Positions 9,134 through 18,608 of a DNA stretch of 64,000 nt are shown one piece after another (within the stretch, counting starts at the first letter, position 1; the number at the start of each line of letters is the position of its first letter). Where the stretch lies: NCBI GenBank assembly GCA_963817465.1, contig CAWFOP010000020.1, forward strand, positions 372,001 through 436,000, written 5' to 3'. Under the pieces are notes generated by a model. The model saw only the letters and a program-made list of their open reading frames with translations, was not told the DNA's origin and searched no databases. Both the position numbers and the translations under genes were made by a program. Source of the DNA: CAMPKL01 sp963817465 (lineage in GTDB: Bacteria; Acidobacteriota; Terriglobia; Bryobacterales; UBA6623).

Positions 9134-11626
9134 CTAGAACGCGTAGAGGAGGGTGCCCTGCTCGACGGCGACGGCGGTGTCGCCCTTGCCCGGTTCGCCT
9201 TCCGCCTTTTCGCCTTCGGAAGGAACGGAGCGGTAGTACAGGCCGTTGGCTTCGCGGTAAATCTCGAGCTCCGCCGGTCGCGGCAGGTGGCCCTGAATCA
9301 GCGCCTCCGACAGCGGGTCTTCGATGTACTTCTGCAAGGCCCGACGCAGCGGGCGCGCGCCGTAGCTGCGGTCGACCAGCGTTTCGTCGAGAATGTACTG
9401 CGCGGCGTTGATCGACAGGCGGATCTGAATGTCCTTCTGGATCAGGTTCTGATTGATCTGGTCGACCATCAACTGGACGATCTCGATCAGGTCCTCGTCC
9501 GAGAGGCTCGAGAAGGTGATGACCTCGTCGATGCGGTTGAGGAACTCAGGGTTGAAGACGCGCTTCACCTCGTTCATCACCTCGACTTCGGACTTCGACT
9601 CGAGCTCCTTCTTCGTGGCGGCGCCGGAGAACCCGACCGGGGCCTTGGACTGCAAGTGCCGCGCGCCGATGTTTGACGTCATGACGATGATGGTGTTCTT
9701 GAAGTCGACCGTGTTGCCGAGACCGTCGGTCAACTGGCCGTCTTCGAACACCTGCAGCAAGATGTTGAACAGGTCGGGATGGGCCTTTTCGATCTCGTCG
9801 AGCAGGATGATCGAGTAGGGTTGGCGTTTGACCTTTTCGGTGAGCTGACCGCCCTCCTCGTAGCCGACGTAGCCCGGAGGCGAGCCGATCAGCTTGGAGA
9901 CGGAGTGCTTTTCCATGAACTCCGACATGTCGAAGCGGACGAGCGCCTTTTCCGAACCGAACAAGAAGTCGGCCAGGGCGCGGGCGACCTCGGTCTTGCC
10001 GACGCCGGTGGGCCCGAGGAACAGGAACGAGCCGGCTGGCCGCTTCGAGGACTTGAGTCCCGCGCGGCTGCGGCGGATGGCGCGCGACAAGGCGGAGATC
10101 GCGCCGTTTTGGCTGACGACCCGCTTGTGCAGCTCTTCCTCCATACGCAGGAGCTTGGCCATCTCCTCTTCCTTGATGGAGGTCATCGGGACGCCGGTCC
10201 AACGGGCGACGACCTCTTCGATGTCGTCCTTGGTGACGACGGCCGTGGCGTTCTCGTCGACGTTGTACTTTTCGCGCAACTGGCGCAGGTTCTCGCGCTC
10301 CTTGCGCTCTTCGTCCGAATAGAAGCGAGCCTTCTCGAACTCGTGGTTCGCGATGGCGTTCTCCATGCGGTGGACGATGAACTTGATGCGCTTGTGCACC
10401 TCGGCGATCTCGTCGGGCATCGTCGTCTGGCGCAGCTTCACGCGGGCGCCTGCTTCGTCGACGATGTCGATCGCCTTGTCGGGCAAGAAGCGATCCGGGA
10501 TGTAGCGGCTCGAGGTGTAGACGGCCTGCTCGACGGCTTCGTCGGTGTAGGCGACGGCGTGGAACTTCTCGTAGCGGTCCTTGATGCCAAACAGCACCTG
10601 GACGGCTTCTTCCTCGGTCGGCGGACTGACCTTGACGGCCTGGAAGCGTCGCTCGAGCGAGCGATCCTTCTCGATCGACTTGCGGAACTCGCCCGGCGTC
10701 GTGGCGCCGATGCATTGGATCTCGCCGCGCGACAGGGCCGGCTTCAAGATATTGGCGGCGTCGAGCGAGCCTTCGGCCGAACCCGCGCCGACCAGCGTGT
10801 GCAACTCGTCGATGAAGATGATGGCGTTCTGGTTCTCCATCAGCTCCTTCATGATCGTCTTGAGCCGCTCTTCGAACTGGCCGCGGTACTTGGTGCCGGC
10901 GACGATGAGGCTGAGGTCGAGCGCCAGGATGCGCTTGTCGGCCAGGAACGACGGCACCTCGCCATCGGCGATGCGCTGCGCCAGGCCTTCGACGATGGCG
11001 GTCTTGCCGACGCCCGGCTCGCCGATCAGCACCGGGTTGTTCTTGGTGCGGCGGCAGAGGATCTGGACGACGCGCTCGACTTCGTTCATGCGGCCGATCA
11101 ACGGATCGAGCGTGTTGTCCATGGCGGCCTGCGTGAGGTCGCGGCTGAACTCGGCGAGCATCGAGCTTTCCTTGGGCCTGCTGGAGAGAAGCTTTTCGGA
11201 CTGCGAGCGGGCCAGCTCTTCGCGGATGGTCGACAGTCGCAGGCCGCGCTCATGCAAGATCTCCGCCGCGAAGCATTTCTCTTCGCGTAACAGGCCGAGC
11301 AACAAGTGCTCCGTGCCGATGTGCTTGTGGCTCAAGCGCTCGGCTTCCTCGGCGGCATAGGCCAAAACGCGCTTGCACTCATGGCTCAGCGGCAGGTCCA
11401 CCGACGTCGAAACCTTCTCGCGAATCGTGGTGTGCGCTTCGATCTGCTTGCGGATGGATTCCACCGCGGCGTGCGACCGCAGGAACCGATTGGCGAGCGC
11501 CTTGTCCTCGCGAATCAAGCCGAGCAGCAGGTGCTCGGTCTCGATGTACGGGCTGCCGAATTGGCTTGCCTCGTATCGCGCGAAGAAGATGACGCGGCGT
11601 GCTTTCTCGGTATAGCGTTCAAACAT
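9134..11626 (-). CDS. clpC: ATP-dependent Clp protease ATP-binding subunit ClpC
   Basis: 830 residues, full length for ClpC. Domain order: two Clp N repeats (about 1-140), first AAA+ module with Walker A GEPGVGKT and Walker B IIFIDE, the coiled M domain with UVR-like sequence (KARFYSDEERKERE), then a second AAA+ module with GPTGVGKTE and ILLDEIEKA, and a D2-small C-terminal domain. ClpC unfolds damaged or tagged proteins and feeds them to ClpP. The C-terminus extends past the usual end with a Glu/Gly-rich tail. It appears monocistronic: it has a terminator downstream and an inverted repeat just upstream. Confidence 0.95.
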   Translation of the reverse strand: MFERYTEKARRVIFFARYEASQFGSPYIETEHLLLGLIREDKALANRFLRSHAAVESIRKQIEAHTTIREKVSTSVDLPLSHECKRVLAYAAEEAERLSHKHIGTEHLLLGLLREEKCFAAEILHERGLRLSTIREELARSQSEKLLSSRPKESSMLAEFSRDLTQAAMDNTLDPLIGRMNEVERVVQILCRRTKNNPVLIGEPGVGKTAIVEGLAQRIADGEVPSFLADKRILALDLSLIVAGTKYRGQFEERLKTIMKELMENQNAIIFIDELHTLVGAGSAEGSLDAANILKPALSRGEIQCIGATTPGEFRKSIEKDRSLERRFQAVKVSPPTEEEAVQVLFGIKDRYEKFHAVAYTDEAVEQAVYTSSRYIPDRFLPDKAIDIVDEAGARVKLRQTTMPDEIAEVHKRIKFIVHRMENAIANHEFEKARFYSDEERKERENLRQLREKYNVDENATAVVTKDDIEEVVARWTGVPMTSIKEEEMAKLLRMEEELHKRVVSQNGAISALSRAIRRSRAGLKSSKRPAGSFLFLGPTGVGKTEVARALADFLFGSEKALVRFDMSEFMEKHSVSKLIGSPPGYVGYEEGGQLTEKVKRQPYSIILLDEIEKAHPDLFNILLQVFEDGQLTDGLGNTVDFKNTIIVMTSNIGARHLQSKAPVGFSGAATKKELESKSEVEVMNEVKRVFNPEFLNRIDEVITFSSLSDEDLIEIVQLMVDQINQNLIQKDIQIRLSINAAQYILDETLVDRSYGARPLRRALQKYIEDPLSEALIQGHLPRPAELEIYREANGLYYRSVPSEGEKAEGEPGKGDTAVAVEQGTLLYAF

Positions 11627-11645
11627 GGTTCAAGTTGTATGTATG

Positions 11646-11661
11646 AGGGTATAAAAACCCT
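11646..11661. promoter_or_regulatory. Inverted repeat upstream of clpC
   Basis: AGGGT-N6-ACCCT forms a perfect 5-base inverted repeat 20 bases before the clpC start, next to AT-rich sequence that stands out from the high-GC surroundings; a TGATATCA palindrome follows at 11669-11676. It could be an operator or part of the clpC promoter. It does not match CIRCE. The repeat is short, so this is a weak call. Confidence 0.3.
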
Positions 11662-11776
11662 GATCACATGATATCAGCAGTCTTCGCGCAGCCGGGAGGT
11701 CTGGGCCCGGAACCTTTTCGCATAATCGCTGGGACTTTCCGCCTAGAAGTGGCGCCAAAGGTGCTGGAACCCCGGC

Positions 11777-12868
11777 ATGGGGCAATTCGGGAAGAGCGTT
11801 TGGTTGCGTCTGGACGCCCGTCGGCTGCTCATTGCGCTCGCGGTCGTTGCGCCGCTTCTGCTCGCCGACATGATCGTGGTCTTGGACCGCTCGCGCGAGG
11901 CGCACACGGCGGCGGCGAAGGAGTATTTGGAGACAGTGGCGCGGACGGCGGGCGCCGGCGTCGAGGAATTCGTTGACTCGGGCGTTTCGTACGCTCGGAT
12001 CCTGGCTTCTCGCTCCGATGTCGTCGAGGCCGCTGCGAAAGTTTCGGGCGGGCCGCCGCCGGATGAAGAAGCCTTGATGGGGATCGATCGCAACTGGCAG
12101 ACTCCCGTTGCGGAGGCCGAGGTGCGGGGAATTGTCGCCAACCCCGTAGCGGCGGGCCTGCGAACCTTTATCGAAAACGCGCCCGGCGCCGTGCGGGCGC
12201 TGGTAACGGACCGCTATGGCCGCACGATCGCCGCCTCGCATAAGCCGGAGCTCTATTACCACGGAGATCAGGCCTGGTGGGCGCAGACGATCGGCGACGG
12301 CAGTCAGGGGCGGGCGCAGGTCGGCGGCGTCGTGTTCGATCCCGTATCGCGGGAATCGGTCGTGCCCGCCGCCGCGCCGATCGTCGCGGCGGACCGGGCG
12401 CGCGTGGTTGGGACGGTGCGCATTTTCTTCCGGGCGGCGGGTGTTACGCCCTACTTGGAAGAGGCCTTGCCCGGGACGACCGGCGAGTCTCTGCTGACGT
12501 CGTCCGACGGGCGGTTGATTGCGAGCGGCAGGGGCGGCCGGTCGCCTGACGATGAGGTAGCCGAGATGGCGTCCGTCCGCGCCTTGTCGACGAGCGCGGC
12601 GTCCGGAGCCGTACGGACGACCGGCCGAGGTCGCGAGGAACTGGTCGGCTACATGGATTTGGGTCTGCGACAAGCGTATCCGGATCTGGATTGGACGGTG
12701 CTTGTCATCCAAAGCTGGGAAGATGTCAATGCGCCGATTGCTCCGGTGGTGTGGCGAGCGCTCGCGACGGCAGGCGTCGCTTTGCTCGCCCTCGCCGCGC
12801 TGGCCGTATTCTTCAATACACACCGCAAACACGACTTGGACCCGCTCGACGAGATTGAGAAGACGTGA
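11777..12868 (+). CDS. Stand-alone membrane Cache-domain sensor protein
   Basis: 363 residues. A transmembrane helix (about 18-34, LLIALAVVAPLLLADMIVV), a periplasmic region of about 270 residues with the double-Cache layout (ALVTDRYGRTIAAS, YHGDQAWWAQ, DPVSRESVVPAAAPI, DLDWTVLVIQ), then a second helix (about 330-348) and a 15-residue cytoplasmic tail. Cache domains bind small ligands and normally feed a kinase, cyclase or chemotaxis output, but no output domain follows here. It may pair with a separate protein. The DUF1080 gene starts 42 bases later on the same strand. Confidence 0.8.
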   Translation: MGQFGKSVWLRLDARRLLIALAVVAPLLLADMIVVLDRSREAHTAAAKEYLETVARTAGAGVEEFVDSGVSYARILASRSDVVEAAAKVSGGPPPDEEALMGIDRNWQTPVAEAEVRGIVANPVAAGLRTFIENAPGAVRALVTDRYGRTIAASHKPELYYHGDQAWWAQTIGDGSQGRAQVGGVVFDPVSRESVVPAAAPIVAADRARVVGTVRIFFRAAGVTPYLEEALPGTTGESLLTSSDGRLIASGRGGRSPDDEVAEMASVRALSTSAASGAVRTTGRGREELVGYMDLGLRQAYPDLDWTVLVIQSWEDVNAPIAPVVWRALATAGVALLALAALAVFFNTHRKHDLDPLDEIEKT

Positions 12869-12910
12869 GCCGCAATCTCCGGGTCGAGATTTGGCATACT
12901 GCATCCCAGC

Positions 12911-13972
12911 ATGAATCGTCTGACCTGTCTTCTGTGTGTATCGTTGCCGTTGGCGGCGACCCTCTCCGCCCAAACTCCCGCGCGCTGGAAGGCGCACGAC
13001 ATGACGCGCCCGCACCCGGCGAAAGTGACTTCGCACTTGGCGCTGCCGATCCCTCCCCCGTCGGACGCAATCGTCCTGTTCGACGGCAAAGATCTGTCGA
13101 ACTGGCAATCCGTCGACGGCGGCCCCGCGGGATGGGTCGTCAAGAACGGCGCCATGGAATCGGTTCGCGGCGCGGGCTACGTCTATACCAAGCAAGGCTT
13201 CGGGGATGTGCAATTGCACGTCGAATGGGCCGCGCCGACGCCGGGGCGCGGCGAGGGCCAAGGCCGGGGCAATAGCGGCGTCTTCCTGATGGGCAAGTAC
13301 GAAGTGCAGGTGCTCGATTCGTACGAGAACATCACTTACGCGGACGGCCAGGCGTCCGCGATCTACGGGCAGTATCCGCCGCTGGCCAACGTCAGCCGGC
13401 CCGCGGGCGAGTGGCAGTGCTACGACATCATCTTCCGCCGGCCGCGCTTCAAGCCCGACGGAAGTCTGGTGGCGCCGGCGCGGCTTACGGTGCTGCACAA
13501 CGGCGTGCTCGTGCAAGACAACGTCGAGGCGTGGGGGCCGACGTCATGGCTGCAGCATTACCCCTACAAGTCGCACCCGGATCGGCTGCCGTTGGCGCTG
13601 CAAGACCACGGCAACCCGGTGCTGTTTCGCAATATCTGGGTCCGCGAGCTGCGCGAGACGCCGGAGCCCGGGCCGACCAACCCGGACGAGCGCTCGCCGA
13701 TCACCCTGACCTCCGACGCGCTCGACCGCTACGTCGGTGAGTACGCCGTCGGCGGCGAGAATCGCGCCTTCGGCGTCAGCCGCAACGGCGATACGCTCTA
13801 TGCCCGGTTCGTGGCGGCTTTGCCGCCTATCGAGCTGGTGCCCTTCTCGAAGGAAGAATTCGGACTGCGTTGGACGGCCGCGAAGGTCGTGTTCGATCTC
13901 GATGCGAAGGCCTCTCCGACGGCGCTGACCTTCTTCATCGGCGGCGAAGAGCTTCACGCAAAAAAGAAGTAG
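12911..13972 (+). CDS. Secreted DUF1080 (3-keto-disaccharide hydrolase-like) protein
   Basis: 353 residues with a signal peptide (CLLCVSLPLAATLSAQ). The DUF1080 concanavalin-like domain begins at FDGKDLSNWQS and continues through GNSGVFLMGKYEVQVLDSY, ending with the HGNPVLFRNIWVREL strand. DUF1080 proteins are abundant in Acidobacteria, Planctomycetes and Bacteroidetes; some hydrolyse 3-keto-glucosides. A further C-terminal domain of about 90 residues (LDRYVGEYAVGGENRAF) looks like a small beta-barrel of the type seen after serine beta-lactamase-like domains. It is expected in the periplasm or outside the cell. Confidence 0.85.
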   Translation: MNRLTCLLCVSLPLAATLSAQTPARWKAHDMTRPHPAKVTSHLALPIPPPSDAIVLFDGKDLSNWQSVDGGPAGWVVKNGAMESVRGAGYVYTKQGFGDVQLHVEWAAPTPGRGEGQGRGNSGVFLMGKYEVQVLDSYENITYADGQASAIYGQYPPLANVSRPAGEWQCYDIIFRRPRFKPDGSLVAPARLTVLHNGVLVQDNVEAWGPTSWLQHYPYKSHPDRLPLALQDHGNPVLFRNIWVRELRETPEPGPTNPDERSPITLTSDALDRYVGEYAVGGENRAFGVSRNGDTLYARFVAALPPIELVPFSKEEFGLRWTAAKVVFDLDAKASPTALTFFIGGEELHAKKK

Positions 13973-14869
13973 CTAGATGGTGTTGGCGGCGCGTTGGCCG
14001 CAGCCGCCCGCCGTCTCGCTGGTCTCGAGTTGAATGGTCGAGTGCTCGATCTCAAAGCGGTCGTGCATTTCGCGGCAGGCGCGATGGATGAGGCCGGCGC
14101 TGTCAGCGGGCGGGCCATGCAGTACGAGATGCGCGGTGAGCGCCGTTTCGGTCGTGCTCATCGCCCAGATGTGCAGGTCGTGCACCTCCGAGACGTCGGG
14201 CAGTTCCTCGAGCGCGCGGCGAACGGCGACGGGGTCGATGCCGTGCGGCACCGCGTCGAGCGAGAGGTGCATGGCATCGCGGAATAAACCCCATGTGCTC
14301 CAGAGCACGACGGCCGCGATCAGTAAGCTGATGGCGGGATCGAGCCACAAGGCGCCGGTGTACAGGATCAAGACGCCGCTGATGAGGACGCCGAGCGTGA
14401 CGGCGGCGTCGGCCATCATGTGCAGGTAGGCGCTGCGAGTGTTGAGGTCGCCGCGCCCGTTGACGAAGAGCAGGGCGGTGCCGACGTTTACCACGAGGCC
14501 GACGATGGTGACCCAGACGATCGTCATGCCCGGCACGGGCGTCGGCGCGCTGAACCGCTGAAAGGCTTCCCAGGCGACGATAGCCATGGCGCCGAACAGC
14601 AGCAGCGCGTTGAACAGCGACGCCAAGATCGGCGAACGCGACAGCCCGTAGGTGAAGCGTTCGGTCGGCGGCTGCTCGGCGAGCTTGGCCCCCGTCCAGG
14701 CGATGATCAGGCTGAGCACGTCGCTGGCGTTGTGGCCCGCGTCCGCGACCAGGCCCAGAGACCCGACGGCGAGGCCCACGCCCGCCTCGACGATCACGTA
14801 GATCGAATTCAGCGCGATGCCGATGGCGAAGGCGCGGCCGAAGTCGTGCTTGTGGGCGTGCTGGTGCAT
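13973..14869 (-). CDS. czcD: Cation diffusion facilitator (CzcD-like Zn/Co/Cd efflux)
   Basis: 298 residues, six predicted membrane helices and a cytosolic ferredoxin-like C-terminal domain. The metal-site motifs are VADAGHNASDV in helix 2 and HMMADA in helix 5; the N-terminus MHQHAHKHD is His-rich. These features fit zinc-type CDF exporters that exchange divalent metal for protons. It runs convergent to DUF1080 with no gap and is followed upstream by the lipoprotein methyltransferase three bases away, so it may belong to that minus-strand operon. A second, different CDF lies at 34.3-35.3 kb. Confidence 0.9.
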   Translation of the reverse strand: MHQHAHKHDFGRAFAIGIALNSIYVIVEAGVGLAVGSLGLVADAGHNASDVLSLIIAWTGAKLAEQPPTERFTYGLSRSPILASLFNALLLFGAMAIVAWEAFQRFSAPTPVPGMTIVWVTIVGLVVNVGTALLFVNGRGDLNTRSAYLHMMADAAVTLGVLISGVLILYTGALWLDPAISLLIAAVVLWSTWGLFRDAMHLSLDAVPHGIDPVAVRRALEELPDVSEVHDLHIWAMSTTETALTAHLVLHGPPADSAGLIHRACREMHDRFEIEHSTIQLETSETAGGCGQRAANTI

Positions 14870-14872
14870 CGG

Positions 14873-15616
14873 CTAGGGCGACTGAGCTTTCTTGAAAATG
14901 ATAATGTGCTGGGTCGGCAGATAGCTCTGCAATTCGTCGAACTCGAAGCCCATCGGCTCAACCTCGGCGCGCACCTCGCGGGCGGTCATCTTGTGCAGCG
15001 GCTGGATCGGGATTTCCGGGTCCTCCTTGCGGTATTCGATGATGACGACGCGACCGCCGGGCTTGAGAGACCGGCGCACATGCTCCATCGTCTTTTCCGG
15101 CTGCTGCAACTCGTGGTAGACGTCCACGAGCAGGACCAGGTCCGCCTCGCCGACGGGGAGCTTGGGGTTGTCCTCCGATCCGAGGACCACGTCGACGTTG
15201 TGAACGTTTCGCTCGGCAAGGTTCTTCTCGAGCTGCTCGATCATACCGGGCTGAATATCGACCGCAATCACTTTGCCGGTCGGTCCGACGACTTGCGCCA
15301 GCCGCCAGGTGAAGTAGCCCACGCCCGCGCCCAGGTCGACGACGGTGTCGCCGGGCTTGATATGAATGGTGCGGACGACGCGGTCGGGCTGCTCCTCGGC
15401 GTCGCGGTCGGCCCGCGTCAGCCAACCGGCGTGGGCCACCGACATGACGGGCGCGATCTGACGCTTCTTGACGACCGTGCCGACGCGCAGCGGTTGGCGC
15501 CCCTGGTCGTCGACCGGCATCCGCGAAACGTCGCTTTTGAGCTCAGGCGTGCAGGAGGCGAGCAGGACGGCCAGTGCGCCGGCGAGAAGAGGCGCGCATG
15601 TCGCTCGCAGCGTCAT
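14873..15616 (-). CDS. SAM-dependent methyltransferase with lipoprotein signal
   Basis: 247 residues from the ATG at 15616, which overlaps the stop of the aldolase gene (ATGA) and so is favoured over a longer Arg-rich extension. The first 21 residues form a lipoprotein signal with lipobox LLASC. Class I methyltransferase motifs follow: VVDLGAGVGYFTWRLA (motif I), VIAVDIQPGM (motif II), EADLVLLVDVYHEL and LKPGGRVVIIEY. SAM is made in the cytosol, so an exported methyltransferase is puzzling; it may face the cytosol, or the signal may mislead. Acidobacteria and Planctomycetes have similar proteins. The substrate is unknown. Confidence 0.8.
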   Translation of the reverse strand: MTLRATCAPLLAGALAVLLASCTPELKSDVSRMPVDDQGRQPLRVGTVVKKRQIAPVMSVAHAGWLTRADRDAEEQPDRVVRTIHIKPGDTVVDLGAGVGYFTWRLAQVVGPTGKVIAVDIQPGMIEQLEKNLAERNVHNVDVVLGSEDNPKLPVGEADLVLLVDVYHELQQPEKTMEHVRRSLKPGGRVVIIEYRKEDPEIPIQPLHKMTAREVRAEVEPMGFEFDELQSYLPTQHIIIFKKAQSP

Positions 15617-16536
15617 ACGGCGGCGGCGGCCGGCTTGCGTAAGCCGACTCGTTCGAGCAGCGCCTCCAAGTCCCTCTTGTCCTCGTCGTCCATTTCGATG
15701 AGCGGCGAGCGGACGTAGCCGCCCTCGATGCCGCATAGCGTCATCGCCGTCTTGATCATCGAACACTTGTATCCGGGCTTGCGACCGCGGATCTCGTAGA
15801 GCGGCGTCACGACCTGGTCGAGCATCTTGTTGAGCCCGACGAAATCTCCCGCCTGCGCGAGCTTCCCGATCTCGAGCGTCTTTTCCGCCATGAAACAGGC
15901 CAGCCCGGACGTGAAGGTTTGCACGCCGAGGTGCCAATAACTGGGGACGAACGGCTCGGCCATCCCGTTTACCCAGTAGAAGCGCTCGCCGAACTCGCGG
16001 CGAACATTCAAGTAGTGCGAGAGGTTTCCATTCTCATCCTTCACCATTTGAATGTTTTCGACGTCGGTGAGACGATCGAGGAGCGACAGCGGCAGCACGC
16101 CGCTCCACTTGGTTTGGTAGAGGAAAACAGGGATCTCGGCCACGCCGGCGACGCGCCGGTAGTAGTCCGCCAGGCCACGCTCGCTGAGATCGTTCGAGTA
16201 GGGCGAGACGAGCAGAATCGCTTCGGCCCCGGCGTTGCGGGCGGTGCGCGCCATGTCTTGCGCCATGCGCAGGGTCTGGCCGACGCCGAGGATCAAGCCT
16301 TTCTTCGCGCCGATGACGTCGGCGGCGATGTCGGCGACACGACGATATTCCTCCAGGGTGATCGACGGCATCTCGCCGTTGGAGCCACAGCAGCAGACCG
16401 CCGCCAGGCCCGTGCCCGCCATATACTCGAGGCCTTTGCGGAGGGCTTTTTCGTCGAGCTGGTCTTCTTCGTTGAAGGGGGTGACGGGGAAGCCGATGAC
16501 CCCGGGGAAGCGCTTGATCAAGGCGTTAGTCTGCAT
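15613..16536 (-). CDS. Dihydrodipicolinate synthase-family aldolase/dehydratase
   Basis: 307 residues starting at the ATG at 16536; longer versions add low-complexity sequence. It has the DapA TIM-barrel pattern: GVIGFPVTPFNEEDQLD, CGSNGEMPS in place of GTTGE, LYQTKWSG with the catalytic Tyr, and the Schiff-base lysine in MVKDENGN. The KDENG motif is closer to 5-dehydro-4-deoxyglucarate dehydratase and other sugar-acid lyases than to true DapA. It probably works on a 2-keto sugar acid. The gene is coupled to the methyltransferase and is divergent from the CocE-type hydrolase across a 121-base gap that should hold both promoters. Confidence 0.8.
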   Translation of the reverse strand: MQTNALIKRFPGVIGFPVTPFNEEDQLDEKALRKGLEYMAGTGLAAVCCCGSNGEMPSITLEEYRRVADIAADVIGAKKGLILGVGQTLRMAQDMARTARNAGAEAILLVSPYSNDLSERGLADYYRRVAGVAEIPVFLYQTKWSGVLPLSLLDRLTDVENIQMVKDENGNLSHYLNVRREFGERFYWVNGMAEPFVPSYWHLGVQTFTSGLACFMAEKTLEIGKLAQAGDFVGLNKMLDQVVTPLYEIRGRKPGYKCSMIKTAMTLCGIEGGYVRSPLIEMDDEDKRDLEALLERVGLRKPAAAAV

Positions 16537-16657
16537 GCCGAAAATTAGCTTATCACCGTCGAAGGCGCGCCGACCGCGGAGTCGGCCCCGGCTGGGGCGG
16601 CCCCGCCGCCACGGACCGGGGGTGGCGATGCGCGCCCGGGCCGGATATCCTTCTCGC

Positions 16658-18602
16658 ATGAAAACCCGCATCCTCCTCCCCTTGTTCTTTCTCGCGGTTC
16701 TGGTTTCGGCGTCGCCGCTGCCGGCACAAGCGCCGAAGTATCCCGGGTTGGTGAGCGAAACGCCCGAAAAGTTCGAGCCGGCGACCGCGGACTTCGACTT
16801 CGAGCGGCGAGTCGAGATGATCCCGATGCGCGACGGCGTGAAGCTGCACACCGTCATTTTGGTTCCCAAGGGAGCCTCGGGAGCGCCGATCCTGCTGACG
16901 CGCACGCCGTACGACGCGGACGGACTGACGACGCACGCTCAAAGCTCGCACCTGGGCTCGGCGCTCGAGGGCTACGACAACCCCACCGACGTCATCGTTG
17001 AGGACGGCTACATCCGCGTGGTTCAAGACGTTCGGGGCAAGCATGGTTCCGAAGGCGACTACGTGATGAATCGGCCGCTCAGGGGGCCCCGCAATCCAAC
17101 GCCGGTTGACAACGCGACCGACACTTACGACACGATCGACTGGCTGGTGAAGAACATTTCGGAGACGAACGGCAAGGTCGGCATCCTCGGCATTTCATAC
17201 GACGGCTTCTTGCCGCTAATGGCTTTGGTCAATCCGCATCCGGCGCTGAAGGTCGCCGTGCCGATGAACCCCATGGTCGACGGCTGGCGCGGCGACGACT
17301 GGTTCCACAACGGCGCTTTCCGGCAACAGATGATGCCGTACATATACGACCAGGAGGCGAGCCGCAAGTCGGAGATCAAGTGGTGGAGCGGCCACCTCGA
17401 CGACTATGACCTCTACATGGACGCGGGCTCGGCGGGCGAGCTCGGACGGCGTCACGGCCTCGACCAGGTCGGGTTTTGGCAGAAGATCCTCGAGCATCCG
17501 AGCTACGACGCCTTCTGGAGCGATCAGGCCGTCGATAGGGCGCTGGCGGCCGAGCCTCTCGAGGTTCCCGTGATGCTCGTACACGGCCTGTGGGACCAGG
17601 AGGATATTTACGGGGCCATGGCGGTCTACAAGGCGATTGAACCCAAGGACACGGCCAACGACAAGGTGTTCCTCGTGATGGGCCCCTGGTATCACGGCCA
17701 ACAAATTCGTGACGGGAGCTCGCTGGGGGCTCTGAAGTTTCACAGCGACACGTCGCTCTACTTTCGCCAACATGTGTTGCGGCCCTTTCTGGCGCAGTAC
17801 CTAATCGACGGCGCGCCGAAAGCCGATGTCGCCCCGGTAACGGCATACGAAACGGGGACGAACGCATGGCGGCGGCTGCCCTCCTGGCCGTCCGGCTGCC
17901 CCAGCGGCTGCAAGGTCACGCCGACGCCGCTGCACCTGAAGGCCGGCGTTGAAGGTCAGCTTCGAAGCGCCGAAGGGCGGCGACGCGGCGTTCGACGAGT
18001 ACGTCTCCGATCCGTCGAAGCCCGTGCCGTTCCGCGCGCGACCGATTCAACCGGTCGGTTCGCCTCCCATGACGTGGCGGCAGTGGCTCGTGGACGACCA
18101 ACGCGAGGCCTCAGGCAGGACAGACGTGCTGACATTCGTGTCCGACGTGCTCGGCGAGCCGGTGAAGATCAGCGGGCAGCCCGAGGCGAATTTGGTCGCT
18201 TCGACGAGCGGAACCGATACGGACTGGGTCGTCAAGCTGATCGACGTCTATCCCGACCAGGTCGCCGCGCAACCCGAGATGGGCGGCTATCAGTTGATGG
18301 TTTCCGCCGACATTTTCCGCGGCCGCTACCGCGAGGGGCTCGACACGCCCAAAGCGATCGAGGCCGACGCACCGCTGCTCTACCGCTTCGACCTGCCGCC
18401 GGCGAACCATGTCTTCGGCAAGGGCCACCGCATCATGGTGCAAATCCAGTCGAGCTGGTTCCCGCTGTACGACCGCAATCCGCAGACGTTTGTCGCGAGC
18501 ATCTTCTGGGCCAAGCCGGAAGACTACAAGAAGGCCGTCCAGCGGATCTATCACGCTCCCGGCAAGGACAGTTTTATCGAGCTGCCGCTGGTCAAGCCAT
18601 AA
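16658..18602 (+). CDS. CocE/NonD-family secreted acyl hydrolase (frameshifted in this sequence)
   Basis: The protein starts at 16658 with a signal peptide (ILLPLFFLAVLVSASPLPAQ). It reads as an X-Pro dipeptidyl-peptidase or glutaryl-7-ACA-acylase type hydrolase: the catalytic serine in GILGISYDGF, an Asp region at HGLWDQED and the His in GPWYHGQ. The frame is lost near 17,945 (after PTPLHLKAG) and resumes one frame over as KVSFEAPKGGDAAFDEY, running to 18602 through the C-terminal jelly-roll (QSSWFPLYDRNPQTF). Joined, the product is about 645 residues, normal for the family. One indel explains the break. The family cleaves esters or amides, including Pro-containing peptides. Confidence 0.85.
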
Positions 18603-18608
18603 ATGCGC

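Noticed and set aside
9779..11290. Long plus-strand frame inside clpC
   Set aside because: Low-complexity Asp/Leu/Val/Gly composition typical of an antisense shadow; ClpC motifs on the minus strand are unambiguous.
11627..11776. CIRCE or CtsR box upstream of clpC
   Set aside because: The inverted repeat does not match TTAGCACTC-N9-GAGTGCTAA, nor the CtsR heptad repeat.
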